From Nostoc spongiaeforme FACHB-130 (GTDB taxonomy: Bacteria > Cyanobacteriota > Cyanobacteriia > Cyanobacteriales > Nostocaceae): a DNA stretch of 64,000 bases. Numbering within the stretch: position 1 is the stretch's first letter; each line of letters starts with the position of its first letter. A program made the position numbers and the translations under genes. The stretch lies in assembly GCF_014698475.1 (NCBI RefSeq), contig NZ_JACJTB010000036.1, positions 1 to 64,000 of the forward strand. The letters run 5' to 3'. This document shows, one piece after another, positions 44,450 through 52,280 of this stretch. The notes below the pieces were generated by a model. That model was not told the origin of the DNA. It made no database searches and saw only the letters and a program-made list of their open reading frames with translations.

Positions 44450-44842
44450 ATGGGAATGATCTTATTATTGATTTTAATCGTTTGGGCTGTTGTAAATTTT
44501 GTAGGTTTATGCTCAGTTTTAATCTCATTTATTAGTTGTCGTAATGTGCCAGGATACCGAAATATTGCAATTGTCAGTGCAGTTTTTATCCCTGCAATTC
44601 TTCTGTATTTAACTTTCTTGGATATCTCACTCGATAAACCTACTCCTAGCCCAACTTATGAGATTCAACTACTAGCAGTTATTGTTTGGTCTAAAACTTT
44701 TTTAATTTGCTTTTTGGGTGGTTTTGTAACTGCGGTAATTGCGTTATTCAAATCTAATGCTATACGTCGTTTCTCAGCTATTAGTTGGGGTTTTCTGATT
44801 TCATCTCTTGCAGCTTCTACATTTGTGTTTATCAAATTTTGA
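44450..44842 (+). CDS. Small polytopic membrane protein, unknown
   Basis: 130 residues with four predicted membrane segments: about 4-26, 38-57, 72-95 and 107-127. The sequence between them is short (RNVPGYRN, DKPTPSPTYE). No known family. Codon use is more AT-rich than neighbouring housekeeping genes. It lies between the partition pair and the xisI remnant. Confidence 0.65.
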   Translation: MGMILLLILIVWAVVNFVGLCSVLISFISCRNVPGYRNIAIVSAVFIPAILLYLTFLDISLDKPTPSPTYEIQLLAVIVWSKTFLICFLGGFVTAVIALFKSNAIRRFSAISWGFLISSLAASTFVFIKF

Positions 44843-44894
44843 TTTACACCTTAAAGTTAATTATTTTTGATCCAGTTCAGAAGGAAATAATAAC

Positions 44895-45234
44895 ATGGGC
44901 AAAGTAGCTAAATATCAACAAATTATTAAGGAAGTTCTTACTGAATATAGTCAAATTAAGCCAGCCAATGGAGAGATTGAAGTAATTCCTATTTTTAACA
45001 GTGAAGCAAATATTTATCAAATTATTCATTTAGGATGGGATAATCGTCATCGAATTTATGGTTGTACAGTTCATATTGATATTAAATAAAGATGATAAAG
45101 TTTGGATTCAAAATGATAATACTGAAGTGGGTATTGCTAATGAGTTGGTAGATAGAGGTATACCAAAGCAAGATATTGTAATTGGATATCAAGCACCTTA
45201 TTTGAGGCATTTTACAGATTATGCAGTTGGTTAA
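44895..45234 (+). pseudogene. xisI: xisI-like gene, frameshifted
   Basis: The first frame (44,895-45,089) encodes the N-terminal half of an XisI protein (YQQIIKEVLTEYSQIKPANGEIE...GWDNRHRIYGCTVHIDIK). The second half (DDKVWIQNDNTEVGIANELVDRG...) continues in another frame to TAA at 45,232-45,234. The break is a tandem TAAA TAAA, so a 4-base duplication fits. XisI proteins control excision of the fdxN element in Anabaena and are common as XisH-XisI pairs; no xisH lies before this copy. Shine-Dalgarno AAGGA is intact. A complete xisI is at 59,264. Confidence 0.85.
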
Positions 45235-45343
45235 TAGACTTCTTGTATGAATGTTATAAAACACAAATTTTAAGTCTCACGCAAAGGCGCAAAGACGCAA
45301 AGATTTTATCCCGCTTTGATGCAACGCCCACAATATTTGATTT

Positions 45344-45916
45344 TCACTGTCTCAAAGCTTTTTCTATTCTGCGGTCAGGTATTAGCCAGATAATGGCAAC
45401 CAGAACATATAATGCACAGCCGAACCAAGAGTTGACAAAGGATAGTGGTATTGCAGCCGCATAAATCAACAAGGATAGTTTGCCTTTCCAATCTCGACCA
45501 ACGGCGGTTGCGAGTGTTGAATCTTTACCGTGATGAGAAATTAAGGCGCGGGTGAGAATAAAATAAGCGATCGCAGCCATCAACAGAACTACACCATAAA
45601 GGGCAACTGGCAAGTTTGTAAAGTTTTCCCCCATCCAAGCTGTAGCAAAGGGTATTAAAGATAACCAGAATAACAAATGCAAGTTAGCCCATAATGTCCG
45701 ACCGTTCACTTGTCTAACGGCCTGTAGTAAGTGATGGTGGTTGTTCCAATAGATACCGACGTTGACAAAACTTAAGAGGTAGCTAAGAAATATTGGAATT
45801 AGTGGACGGAGTGCGCCTATTTCAGCCCCATGAGGCACTTTTAACTCCAACACCATAATAGTGATGATGATTGCGATTACACCATCGCTAAATGCTTCTA
45901 ATCGCCCTTTTCCCAT
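45344..45916 (-). CDS. TMEM175-family (DUF1211) potassium-channel-like protein
   Basis: 190 residues and six membrane segments. The N-terminal RLEAFSDGVIAIIITIMVLELKVP contains the FSDGV signature of the TMEM175/DUF1211 family, whose bacterial members are tetrameric, weakly K+-selective leak channels. NNHHHLLQ follows the second helix. Full length. It stands alone, convergent with the xisI remnant. Confidence 0.93.
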   Translation of the reverse strand: MGKGRLEAFSDGVIAIIITIMVLELKVPHGAEIGALRPLIPIFLSYLLSFVNVGIYWNNHHHLLQAVRQVNGRTLWANLHLLFWLSLIPFATAWMGENFTNLPVALYGVVLLMAAIAYFILTRALISHHGKDSTLATAVGRDWKGKLSLLIYAAAIPLSFVNSWFGCALYVLVAIIWLIPDRRIEKALRQ

Positions 45917-46350
45917 CGGTTTATCAGGTGGTTTTGCTATGCTTCTGCAAATTACCTTGTTGGTAAGCTGACAGCAAGTATTTGACGAAAAAGTTTAGAG
46001 TTGCGGAAGTTGAATTTTTTGTGTCTCACGCAGAGACACGGAGGCGTAGTACCTAGCCCCGACGAATGGAATTCGCGGCTATAAAAACGAAGTCCGCCTA
46101 CGCGGACTAAAAAATCAGGGTTGTTGAACCCGCGTAGGCGGGTTTTGTCTGTGTAGCTGCGACTTCAGTCGCTTGGTGCAAGATGTGAAACTACGCCCTT
46201 CTCCTATCGGAGATGCGGCACGAATGGCTATGCTTAGGACAAGCTCAGTAACTGGAGGCGCAGAGAGGAATGACCGCAATTTTACTCAAATCGCCCAAAT
46301 AACCGATACAATCGTTTAAATAGATTCTAAATTATATTTAAGCGATCGCT
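45917..46350. repeat. Repeat region, copy 2 of the GCCCCGACGAAT unit
   Basis: Bases 46,055-46,109 repeat the 54-bp unit of 43,338. A hairpin AACCCGCGTAGGCGGGTT at 46,126-46,143 and a GC-rich stretch (TATCGGAGATGCGGCACG) follow. No gene is seen. The promoter of the EACC1-like gene lies in the last 80 bases. Confidence 0.7.
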
Positions 46351-46752
46351 ATGGTAACTACATCTAATGTGCAGGTAACTGTTTCCCTGACGGAGTTGGG
46401 TTTGGATGATGAAGAGTTGCAAGCCCAAGTACAGAATTTGCTTCCCCAGTTGCGCGAGGTGGATGGGGTAGAGGATGCAGATTTAGTTGCGGTTACAGAT
46501 GTACCAGAAGGTTCTAAGGCTTTGGGTGGTTTTTTGTTGGGGTTTTTGAATGCAGAGGTTAACCCCAAAAATTTGAAAGCTTTGTTTGGGTTTCTGGGCG
46601 ATCGCTTTGGCAACAAACCAATTAAAATTTTGGTGAAAGCGCCTGACGGTAGAGAAATCAACATCGAAGCCAGCAGCCGCGAAGAATTTGACTTTGCTTA
46701 CCAAAAAGCCCAGGAATTTCTCAACAACTCGTCAAACAGCAACAATGGCTAA
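46351..46752 (+). CDS. EACC1-like effector-associated component
   Basis: 133 residues. The pattern is an N-terminal beta strand (VQVTVSL), a helical region with LGGFLLGFLNAEVNPKNLKALFGFLGDRF, and a strand pair PIKILVKAPDGREINIEASS, then a helix. This matches the effector-associated constant component EACC1, a small protein encoded next to caspase, trypsin or similar effectors in the conflict systems of multicellular bacteria. The last eight bases overlap the start of the caspase-FGE gene (ATGGCTAA), so the two are translationally coupled. The family call is by eye. Confidence 0.75.
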   Translation: MVTTSNVQVTVSLTELGLDDEELQAQVQNLLPQLREVDGVEDADLVAVTDVPEGSKALGGFLLGFLNAEVNPKNLKALFGFLGDRFGNKPIKILVKAPDGREINIEASSREEFDFAYQKAQEFLNNSSNSNNG

Positions 46753-48808
46753 AGTAGCACTGCTAATTGGGATTAGTGAATATCAGGAACCAACATTAGC
46801 ACCGCTACCCAAGGCTGTGGAAGATGTGGAGGCGATGCGGCGAGTGTTAGAGAACCCGGAAATGGGTGGTTTTGATGATGTCACAGTGCTGAAAAATCCC
46901 AAGCGTCAGGAGTTGGAAAGGGAAATTTATAACTTGTATGCTAATCGTCAAAAAGATGATTTAGTGCTTTTGTATTTTTCTGGTCATGGGGTGACGGTTG
47001 AAAATGGTGATTTTTACTTCTCGACTTGGGAAACTCAAAAAAATCAAAATAAACTGCTGCCATTCACATCTGTAGCCGCCACAAGTGTACACCGATGGAT
47101 GAATGAGAGTAAATCAAAGCGGAGGGTAGTAATTTTAGATTGCTGCTTTAGTGGTGCTTTTGCCAAAGGTTTGACAGCTAAAGATATTGGTACGATTGCC
47201 CTACAACAGCAATTAGGTGGTGAAGGGACAGCAATTCTCACGGCTTCTACTTCTACACAATATGCGTTTGAGTCTGATGAATTAGACTTGTCGATTTACA
47301 CTCAATATTTAGTAGAAGGCATAGAAAAAGGTGCAGCCGATAAAGATGGCGATGGTTTAATTGCGGTGGATGAGTTGCATGACTACGCCAAAACCAAAGT
47401 CCAAGAAGCATCACCCGCGATGACACCGGAGTTTTATCCTTTTAAGGATGGTTATCGGATTTTTTTAGCGAAGTCACCCAAGGATGATCCTAAGCTGAAG
47501 TATCGTAAGGAAGTAGAACGCCGCATCAATCAGGGCAAATTTACCATCCCCGCTCGTCGCTTGTTAAACTCATTACGTCTCCAGTTACAGCTTGATGCTG
47601 ATGTGGCTGATGCAATTGAAGTGGAAGTTAAAAAACCATATCTGGAATATCAGCGCAAATTAGAAGAATATGAAGCAACGTTGGTTGAAACAGTTGAAAG
47701 TGAACCAACCCTAAGTGAAAGAACGCTCAACGATTTAAGAGATTATCAGCAACATTTAGGTTTGCGGGATGAAGATGTCGCACCGATAGAAAAACGCATT
47801 ATTGGACAACCAAAACCGCCTGGGGTTGTGGAAGAATTACCAAACGCGGCGTATCCATCAAACCTAACCCCCAACCCTTTCCCTACGAGGGAAGAGGAGC
47901 AAGAATCAAAGCCTCTCTCTGCTTCGGTGAGAGGTTCTACGTTATATGAAGCTATTCAAACTAATCAGTTTGAGTTTGAGATAGTAAAGGTAGACGCTAA
48001 AGGACAAATCATCAACCGCAGCCAGGGACGCGCCGAGTATTTTACCGAAGACTTGGGTCATGGCGTAGTTCTAGAGATGGTTGCAATTCCTGGTGGTACA
48101 TTCCTTATGGGTTCGCCAGAGAGTGAAGAAGGACGATGTGTCTTTGAAAGTCCACAACATCATGTCATTGTTCAACCCTTTTTTATGGGGAAATTTCCCG
48201 TCACCCAAGGGCAATGGCAAGCCGTTGCGGCTCTTGATAAGGTAAATATTGATTTAGACCCAGACCCATCCCATTTTCAGGGTGCTAACCGCCCTGTTGA
48301 GTGTGTTTCTTGGGATGATGCGGTAGAGTTTTGCGCTCGATTGTCGAAAAAGACTGGTAAGATATATCGCTTACCCAGTGAAGCAGAGTGGGAATATGCT
48401 TGTCGTGCAGGAACGACTACGCCGTTTTATTTTGGAGAAACGATTACGACTGAGTTAGCAAATTACAACGGGAATTATATTTACGGTACTGCTCCCAATG
48501 GTGAATATCGACAAGAAACAACAGAAGTTGGGAAATTTCCTGCAAACCCCTTTGGTTTATTCGATATGTGCGGTAATGTATCGGAATGGTGTCAAGATAA
48601 GTGGCACAAAGACTATAATAACGCTCCAACTGATGGTAGTGCATGGCTTATTGAGAATAATAATCAAATTCAGAGGTGGCTGCGCGGTGGCTCCTGGCCT
48701 GACGATCCGAGGAAGTGCCGTTCTGCGTCTCGTTACTACTACGACTATCCGGACTATAGGAACGATGTCTTCGGTTTTCGGGTTGTGGTTTGCGCCGCGA
48801 GGGCATAA
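46745..48808 (+). CDS. Caspase (peptidase C14) fused to a FGE-sulfatase domain, candidate DGR target
   Basis: About 687 residues from ATG 46,745. The caspase-like domain (1-250) has KVALLIGISEYQ, the catalytic-histidine motif YFSGHG, and the catalytic-cysteine motif VVILDCCFSGAF. A helical middle (about 255-365, KEVERRINQGKFTIPARRLLNSLR) resembles effector-associated domains. A low-complexity linker (about 372-400) is encoded by an interspersed repeat. The C-terminal FGE-like, C-type-lectin-fold domain (about 415-687) ends LRGGSWPDDPRKCRSASR, a Tyr/Asp-rich stretch, then GFRVVVCAARA. That last part looks like a diversified ligand-binding surface. The likely role is ligand sensing by the FGE part that releases the protease, with cell-death or defence as outcome (inference). 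Confidence 0.93.
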   Translation: MAKVALLIGISEYQEPTLAPLPKAVEDVEAMRRVLENPEMGGFDDVTVLKNPKRQELEREIYNLYANRQKDDLVLLYFSGHGVTVENGDFYFSTWETQKNQNKLLPFTSVAATSVHRWMNESKSKRRVVILDCCFSGAFAKGLTAKDIGTIALQQQLGGEGTAILTASTSTQYAFESDELDLSIYTQYLVEGIEKGAADKDGDGLIAVDELHDYAKTKVQEASPAMTPEFYPFKDGYRIFLAKSPKDDPKLKYRKEVERRINQGKFTIPARRLLNSLRLQLQLDADVADAIEVEVKKPYLEYQRKLEEYEATLVETVESEPTLSERTLNDLRDYQQHLGLRDEDVAPIEKRIIGQPKPPGVVEELPNAAYPSNLTPNPFPTREEEQESKPLSASVRGSTLYEAIQTNQFEFEIVKVDAKGQIINRSQGRAEYFTEDLGHGVVLEMVAIPGGTFLMGSPESEEGRCVFESPQHHVIVQPFFMGKFPVTQGQWQAVAALDKVNIDLDPDPSHFQGANRPVECVSWDDAVEFCARLSKKTGKIYRLPSEAEWEYACRAGTTTPFYFGETITTELANYNGNYIYGTAPNGEYRQETTEVGKFPANPFGLFDMCGNVSEWCQDKWHKDYNNAPTDGSAWLIENNNQIQRWLRGGSWPDDPRKCRSASRYYYDYPDYRNDVFGFRVVVCAARA
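47860..47936 (+). repeat. Interspersed repeat inside the caspase-FGE linker, in frame
   Basis: About 77 bases match an intergenic repeat at 51,022-51,100. Shared blocks are AAACCTAACCCCC, TTCCCTACGAGGGAAG, ATCAAAGCCTCTCTC and GAGAGGTT. In the gene it encodes SNLTPNPFPTREEEQESKPL and a few more residues between the protease and FGE parts. It keeps the frame open. Confidence 0.85.
48698..48772 (+). other. Candidate DGR variable region
   Basis: After TGG, the codons CCT GAC GAT, then after CGT the codons TAC TAC TAC GAC TAT, then GAC TAT and AAC GAT GTC TTC could all come from AAC or AAT by changing only A. The codons between (CCG AGG, TGC CGT TCT GCG, AGG) look invariant and are GC-ending, unlike the rest of the gene. 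GGT TTT CGG GTT GTG follows as the fixed tail. This is the pattern of a DGR variable region in a C-type-lectin fold. No template repeat or reverse transcriptase is found in the window. Confidence 0.7.
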
Positions 48809-48821
48809 TTCTTTACTCGTT

Positions 48822-48848
48822 CCTCGCGCTTCGCGCGACAAATTTTTT
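48822..48848 (+). terminator. GC hairpin after the caspase-FGE gene
   Basis: TCGCGC-TTC-GCGCGA (48,824-48,838) is a perfect 6-bp stem followed by CAAATTTTTTTAG, so it can terminate transcription. It lies 15 bases after the stop codon. In known DGR targets a GC hairpin at this place helps mutagenic homing. Confidence 0.7.
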
Positions 48849-48913
48849 TAGATTTTACAGATGAATGATTTACCTATAAAACAGTACGATCGCAATCTTT
48901 TGTAGCGACTGTC

Positions 48914-49198
48914 TTAAAATATAGATTCTAAATCCCGATAACCACTAACTACGCGCACAATCACCACACTATCTTCAAAAACTTGATAAAAGATAATGTA
49001 ACCATCCAGAGGTATTTCTCTCAATCTTGGGTCAAACTTGGCGTAACTTCGCCCGATATTGGGGAATTGCACTATATTTTGGCATTTTCTATTAAATTCT
49101 CGAATAAATTTTTCGCCAGCGTTGACATTGCGAACTAGAAAATAATCTAAAATTTCCTCTAAATCTTGGCTTGCTTCCTGGGCAATAAAGTATTCCAT
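48914..49198 (-). CDS. parE: ParE/RelE-type toxin
   Basis: 94 residues. EYFIAQEASQDLEEILDYFLVRNVNAGEKFIREFNRKCQNIVQFPNIGRSY and REIPLDGYIIFYQVFEDSVVIVRVVSGYRDLE are typical ParE features. Such toxins poison gyrase or, as RelE relatives, cleave mRNA. It starts one base into the end of the antitoxin gene. Appears intact. Confidence 0.88.
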   Translation of the reverse strand: MEYFIAQEASQDLEEILDYFLVRNVNAGEKFIREFNRKCQNIVQFPNIGRSYAKFDPRLREIPLDGYIIFYQVFEDSVVIVRVVSGYRDLESIF

Positions 49199-49464
49199 TA
49201 TCCTTGAGTCTCACGGGCTATGCGTAATTTCTCTTCTAGTCGCGTCATTACCACTTGACTATCTAATACATCTCCATGTTCGATAGAAGCAAGTCCAGCA
49301 GCTAGTTTTTGCTGAGTTTCTTCTTCCCATTCCTGATAACCCTGTTCCCATTCTTCTAGTAGTTTCAAGGCTTTAATAATCACATCTTCAGCGTTTTCAT
49401 ATCTACCTGTAGCAATTCGGTTTTGGATAAATTGCTCATACTCTGCTTTGAGTTGAATGTTCAT
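49198..49464 (-). CDS. parD: ParD-type antitoxin
   Basis: 88 residues. NIQLKAEYEQFIQNRIATGRYENAEDVIIKALKLLEEWEQ is the ribbon-helix-helix ParD/CopG fold, followed by a charged toxin-binding tail. It is the promoter-proximal partner of the ParE-like gene, with a one-base overlap. Confidence 0.88.
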   Translation of the reverse strand: MNIQLKAEYEQFIQNRIATGRYENAEDVIIKALKLLEEWEQGYQEWEEETQQKLAAGLASIEHGDVLDSQVVMTRLEEKLRIARETQG

Positions 49465-49696
49465 AATTTTTAGCAGTTAATTCAGGTGTTATCTAGCCAC
49501 ATTCTACCCAAACTACCATTTTAGAATGTGCGATCGCGCATTATTCACATCTTGCACTTAGCCCCAACGAATAAAAGTCGGGTATCTAAGCCTTGACGCG
49601 ATAATATACTAAATGTGCGATCGCTAATAATCTTGTTTTAGTCACTCACAATCAGGAAACCCAACACCAAAAATTTTATCTAGCGGTAAAGCAAGG

Positions 49697-50329
49697 ATGA
49701 CACAGGTAACAGCAATCACGGAAGCAATTACCAGTTTGACAGAAGCAGAAACCCGCTTTGGTTTAGTTCGCGTTGAGTCGGAGGAATTTTTTCCAGAGTG
49801 GTGTAGTGAATTACCCCAAATTCCGGAAACAGAAAAAGCTTCCCTGGATGTACTGCGTCGCAGATATCTCTACCACCGTGGTGAAGGTGATTTGTTAGAA
49901 GGAACAGTGATGTTGCTAGTGGTATCCCCATTGCTGGCGCTGTCTGGGTTTTATGACCCTCCTTTCAGAATTAAAGCAGAATCATCTGTAGATTTAATAT
50001 TGAATGATGGGGAAGAAGTACTGCGTGGCAGGATTGATGTTTTGGTACTTCAAAATCAGTTGTGGGTAATGGTGGTAGAATCCAAAAAAACCACACTTTC
50101 GATTTGGTCGGCTTTACCCCAAGCCTTAGCTTATCTCATGGCTAATCCTCACATTGATAAACCTGTGTTTGGGATGGTGACAAATGGGGATGATGTTTTG
50201 TTTATCAAAGTCAAGCGAGAAGCAGGTACACCAAAATACGATTTATCACGGGTGTTTGCTTTGTTTACATCTGCTAGGGAACTGTATAATATTTGGCAAA
50301 TTCTCAAGGGTATTGGTCAGGTAATTTGA
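49697..50329 (+). CDS. HsdR N-terminal-like PD-(D/E)XK nuclease domain protein
   Basis: 210 residues. The central GRIDVLVLQNQLWVMVVESKKTTLSIWSALPQALAYLMAN has the D-x(n)-ExK nuclease motif and the following QALAY helix found in type I restriction R-subunit N-terminal domains. No helicase is attached and no HsdM or HsdS is nearby, so it is not a full restriction enzyme. It may be a small stand-alone nuclease-like protein. Its 3' end abuts the convergent Uma2 gene. Confidence 0.75.
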   Translation: MTQVTAITEAITSLTEAETRFGLVRVESEEFFPEWCSELPQIPETEKASLDVLRRRYLYHRGEGDLLEGTVMLLVVSPLLALSGFYDPPFRIKAESSVDLILNDGEEVLRGRIDVLVLQNQLWVMVVESKKTTLSIWSALPQALAYLMANPHIDKPVFGMVTNGDDVLFIKVKREAGTPKYDLSRVFALFTSARELYNIWQILKGIGQVI

Positions 50330-50905
50330 TTAACCTTGCAAAATTTGAGCCACCGTCAATTTTAAATCAGGAAATACTGGTGATGCGATCGCATTATCCC
50401 CTACATACACTTGCTCTTCATAAAAACCCTCTACCCATTCCAACACTGTGACTTTTTGAGCAATAGGATCAACAATCCAATACTCAGGAATACCCCGCGC
50501 CCCATATTCAGAACGCTTGTAGCGATAATCACGACTGCTTTGGTTAGGGCTGACTACTTCAACTACTAATAATGGTGGTGGCATTTCTGGCATAATTGTA
50601 GAGCGTTTCGCGCCCTCCATTGCCGTTGCTAACTCTTCAGAAAACACCATTAAGTCAGGAACACGCACCCGCGAACCCGTGGTGACAATTTCCGTTTTCA
50701 TTGATAGCCGATAAGCCGGAATACCGAGTTGTACAAAGCAGACAAGCAGAAACATCGCAATTCGGCGATTAATTTCACTCTCGGCTGTCATCAGCAGCAA
50801 GTTTCCATCTTCAAACTCATATATTGCATCTGTGCCATCGTCATAGTTAAAGAACTCCTCAATTGTCATCTTTGCAGATGCAGCTTTATCTAATGCGATC
50901 GCCAT
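50330..50905 (-). CDS. Uma2 family (DUF820) putative endonuclease, copy 1
   Basis: 191 residues. The PD-(D/E)XK core is RVPDLMVF and PPPLLVVEVVSPNQSSRDYRYKRSEYGARGIPEYWIVDP, with the catalytic Asp, Glu and Lys/Arg. Uma2 proteins are greatly expanded in cyanobacteria; their biological role is unknown. First of three in this 2.5-kb stretch. Confidence 0.9.
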   Translation of the reverse strand: MAIALDKAASAKMTIEEFFNYDDGTDAIYEFEDGNLLLMTAESEINRRIAMFLLVCFVQLGIPAYRLSMKTEIVTTGSRVRVPDLMVFSEELATAMEGAKRSTIMPEMPPPLLVVEVVSPNQSSRDYRYKRSEYGARGIPEYWIVDPIAQKVTVLEWVEGFYEEQVYVGDNAIASPVFPDLKLTVAQILQG

Positions 50906-51019
50906 ATCATCTTACTTAAGTAGCTAATCTATTATGGCAATTTCCGTTTCAGAGCGATCGCCTGAATGATTGCAGATTTAGAAAATTACTGAAATAGATC
51001 ACGTCGTGTGCAACTTTCT

Positions 51020-51155
51020 CTTAAACCTAACCCCCCAACCCCTTCCCTACGAGGGAAGGGGAGTAATCATCAAAGCCTCTCTCCGTTGCGGGGAGAGGTT
51101 TGGAGAGGGGTCTAAAAATGCTTTTTTAAAGACGTTGCATTGCAACGTCTTTATG
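51020..51155. repeat. Intergenic repeat plus perfect hairpin
   Basis: Bases 51,022-51,110 are the intergenic copy of the repeat found in the caspase gene. At about 51,134-51,159, AAAGACGTTGCATTGCAACGTCTTT forms a nearly perfect 12-bp stem with almost no loop. Confidence 0.75.
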
Positions 51156-51159
51156 GTGA

Positions 51160-51393
51160 TTAAATCATTATTTGCCGGATTAAAATACTCATCACTTCAC
51201 CTGAGTTACCAGTTGGTAGCAGTGGACTCCAATCTCCGACACTGGCGTAACCAATTACTTGCAAATGGTGAATTGTACTTGTCACAGCTTTGGAAGAACC
51301 CCGCAAAATATGCTTGATTGGTTCTCGCTGGGGAACTGGCTGTTGGGTGGCTTCGTGGCTGGGTGAGGGCGCTAACTTTGATAATTGTGCCAT
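51160..51393 (-). CDS. Small conserved cyanobacterial protein
   Basis: 77 residues. VPQREPIKHILRGSSKAVTSTIHHLQVIGYASVGDWSPLLPTGNSGEVMSILIRQIMI has a pattern I have seen in many short cyanobacterial proteins, some of them labelled (without support) as peptide-ABC binding proteins. It is probably a small helical cytosolic protein. The function is unknown. The ATG at 51,393 is the only good start. Confidence 0.65.
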   Translation of the reverse strand: MAQLSKLAPSPSHEATQQPVPQREPIKHILRGSSKAVTSTIHHLQVIGYASVGDWSPLLPTGNSGEVMSILIRQIMI

Positions 51394-51426
51394 TATGGTA
51401 TTTGTACTCCATTACGGGGTTTACAT

Positions 51427-51469
51427 AAAGGCGATCGCCCTCCGACCAAAGATGCGTGCGATCGCCTTT
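51427..51469. repeat. Long inverted repeat built on HIP1 sites
   Basis: AAAGGCGATCGC at 51,427-51,438 and GCGATCGCCTTT at 51,458-51,469 form a 12-bp stem. It is followed by ATTATTTTC, so it may also work as a terminator. Confidence 0.65.
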
Positions 51470-51587
51470 ATTATTTTCATAATAAGGTATAATTTTATAC
51501 TTGTCAATCACAAATACAAAAATTCTTGTTAAGAATTATCGAGATTTTAGAGATTATAGATAGTAGGAAATAATCAGGCGATCGTCA

Positions 51588-52226
51588 TTATAATTGCTCT
51601 CTTATCCAAGCACGAAAAGCTTTCATGGCTGCATTTCGTCCTTCAGTTTTACTGCGTTGTAAATATTCTGGTATCACTTGAGAGATGGGTAAATTAGGAA
51701 AAGCCAAGCTGTTATTAGTTGTTACATATTTACCATTAATCAAGACACTTATTTCTAATTTATTGCCTCTCCATCGCCACAATTCTGGGACTCCTAACAC
51801 TTCATAATTATTAAACCGAGTCCGCGATGTAATATCAATTTCAATAGCTAAATCTGGCGGTGGATCAATTGTTAAATCAATTCTGTCTTTACCTCTAACA
51901 GATGCTTCATTTTGAATGTAAAAGCAATCATCAGGTTCTACCCCAGCATCCATTTTTTCTTCGTCAAAAGTTGTAGAACCCAAACTCCAAAATTCAATGT
52001 CGAGTTCTTCTAGAAGAATTTCTACTAAATTACCGATAATTTTTTTACCTACCTCATGTTCTGGTAACGGAGCCATAATTTCCAACACCCCTTGACTGTA
52101 AGATATGCGAGAACTGCGATTTTCGCCTAATTCTGCCAAAATATGTTTATAAGTTGACCAAGATATATTTTTAATCAACAACTGATGACCAGCAGGTACA
52201 ATTAGTTGGTTGAGTTCTAGTAACAT
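51588..52226 (-). CDS. Uma2 family (DUF820) putative endonuclease, copy 2
   Basis: 212 residues. The nuclease core is GVEPDDCFYI and PPPDLAIEIDITSRTRFNNYEVLGVPELWRW. The lysine usually found after the E-x-D/E strand is replaced by an Arg-rich turn. GAGG six bases before the ATG at 52,226 decides the start. Divergent from copy 3 with only about 55 bases between. Confidence 0.88.
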   Translation of the reverse strand: MLLELNQLIVPAGHQLLIKNISWSTYKHILAELGENRSSRISYSQGVLEIMAPLPEHEVGKKIIGNLVEILLEELDIEFWSLGSTTFDEEKMDAGVEPDDCFYIQNEASVRGKDRIDLTIDPPPDLAIEIDITSRTRFNNYEVLGVPELWRWRGNKLEISVLINGKYVTTNNSLAFPNLPISQVIPEYLQRSKTEGRNAAMKAFRAWIREQL

Positions 52227-52280
52227 CACTTTCCTCGCTGTTTAAATTAACCTAACCAGTACCAACTCTAGGATATAACA

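Noticed and set aside
48498-48851. Overlapping open frames on both strands at the caspase-FGE 3' end
   Set aside because: They are by-products of the GC-rich, stop-poor candidate variable region; the FGE frame has clear family motifs.
51206-51532. Other open frames overlapping the small gene at 51,160-51,393
   Set aside because: The minus-strand frame with REPIKHIL...SPLLPT has a recognisable pattern and a good ATG; the others cross the HIP1 inverted repeat.
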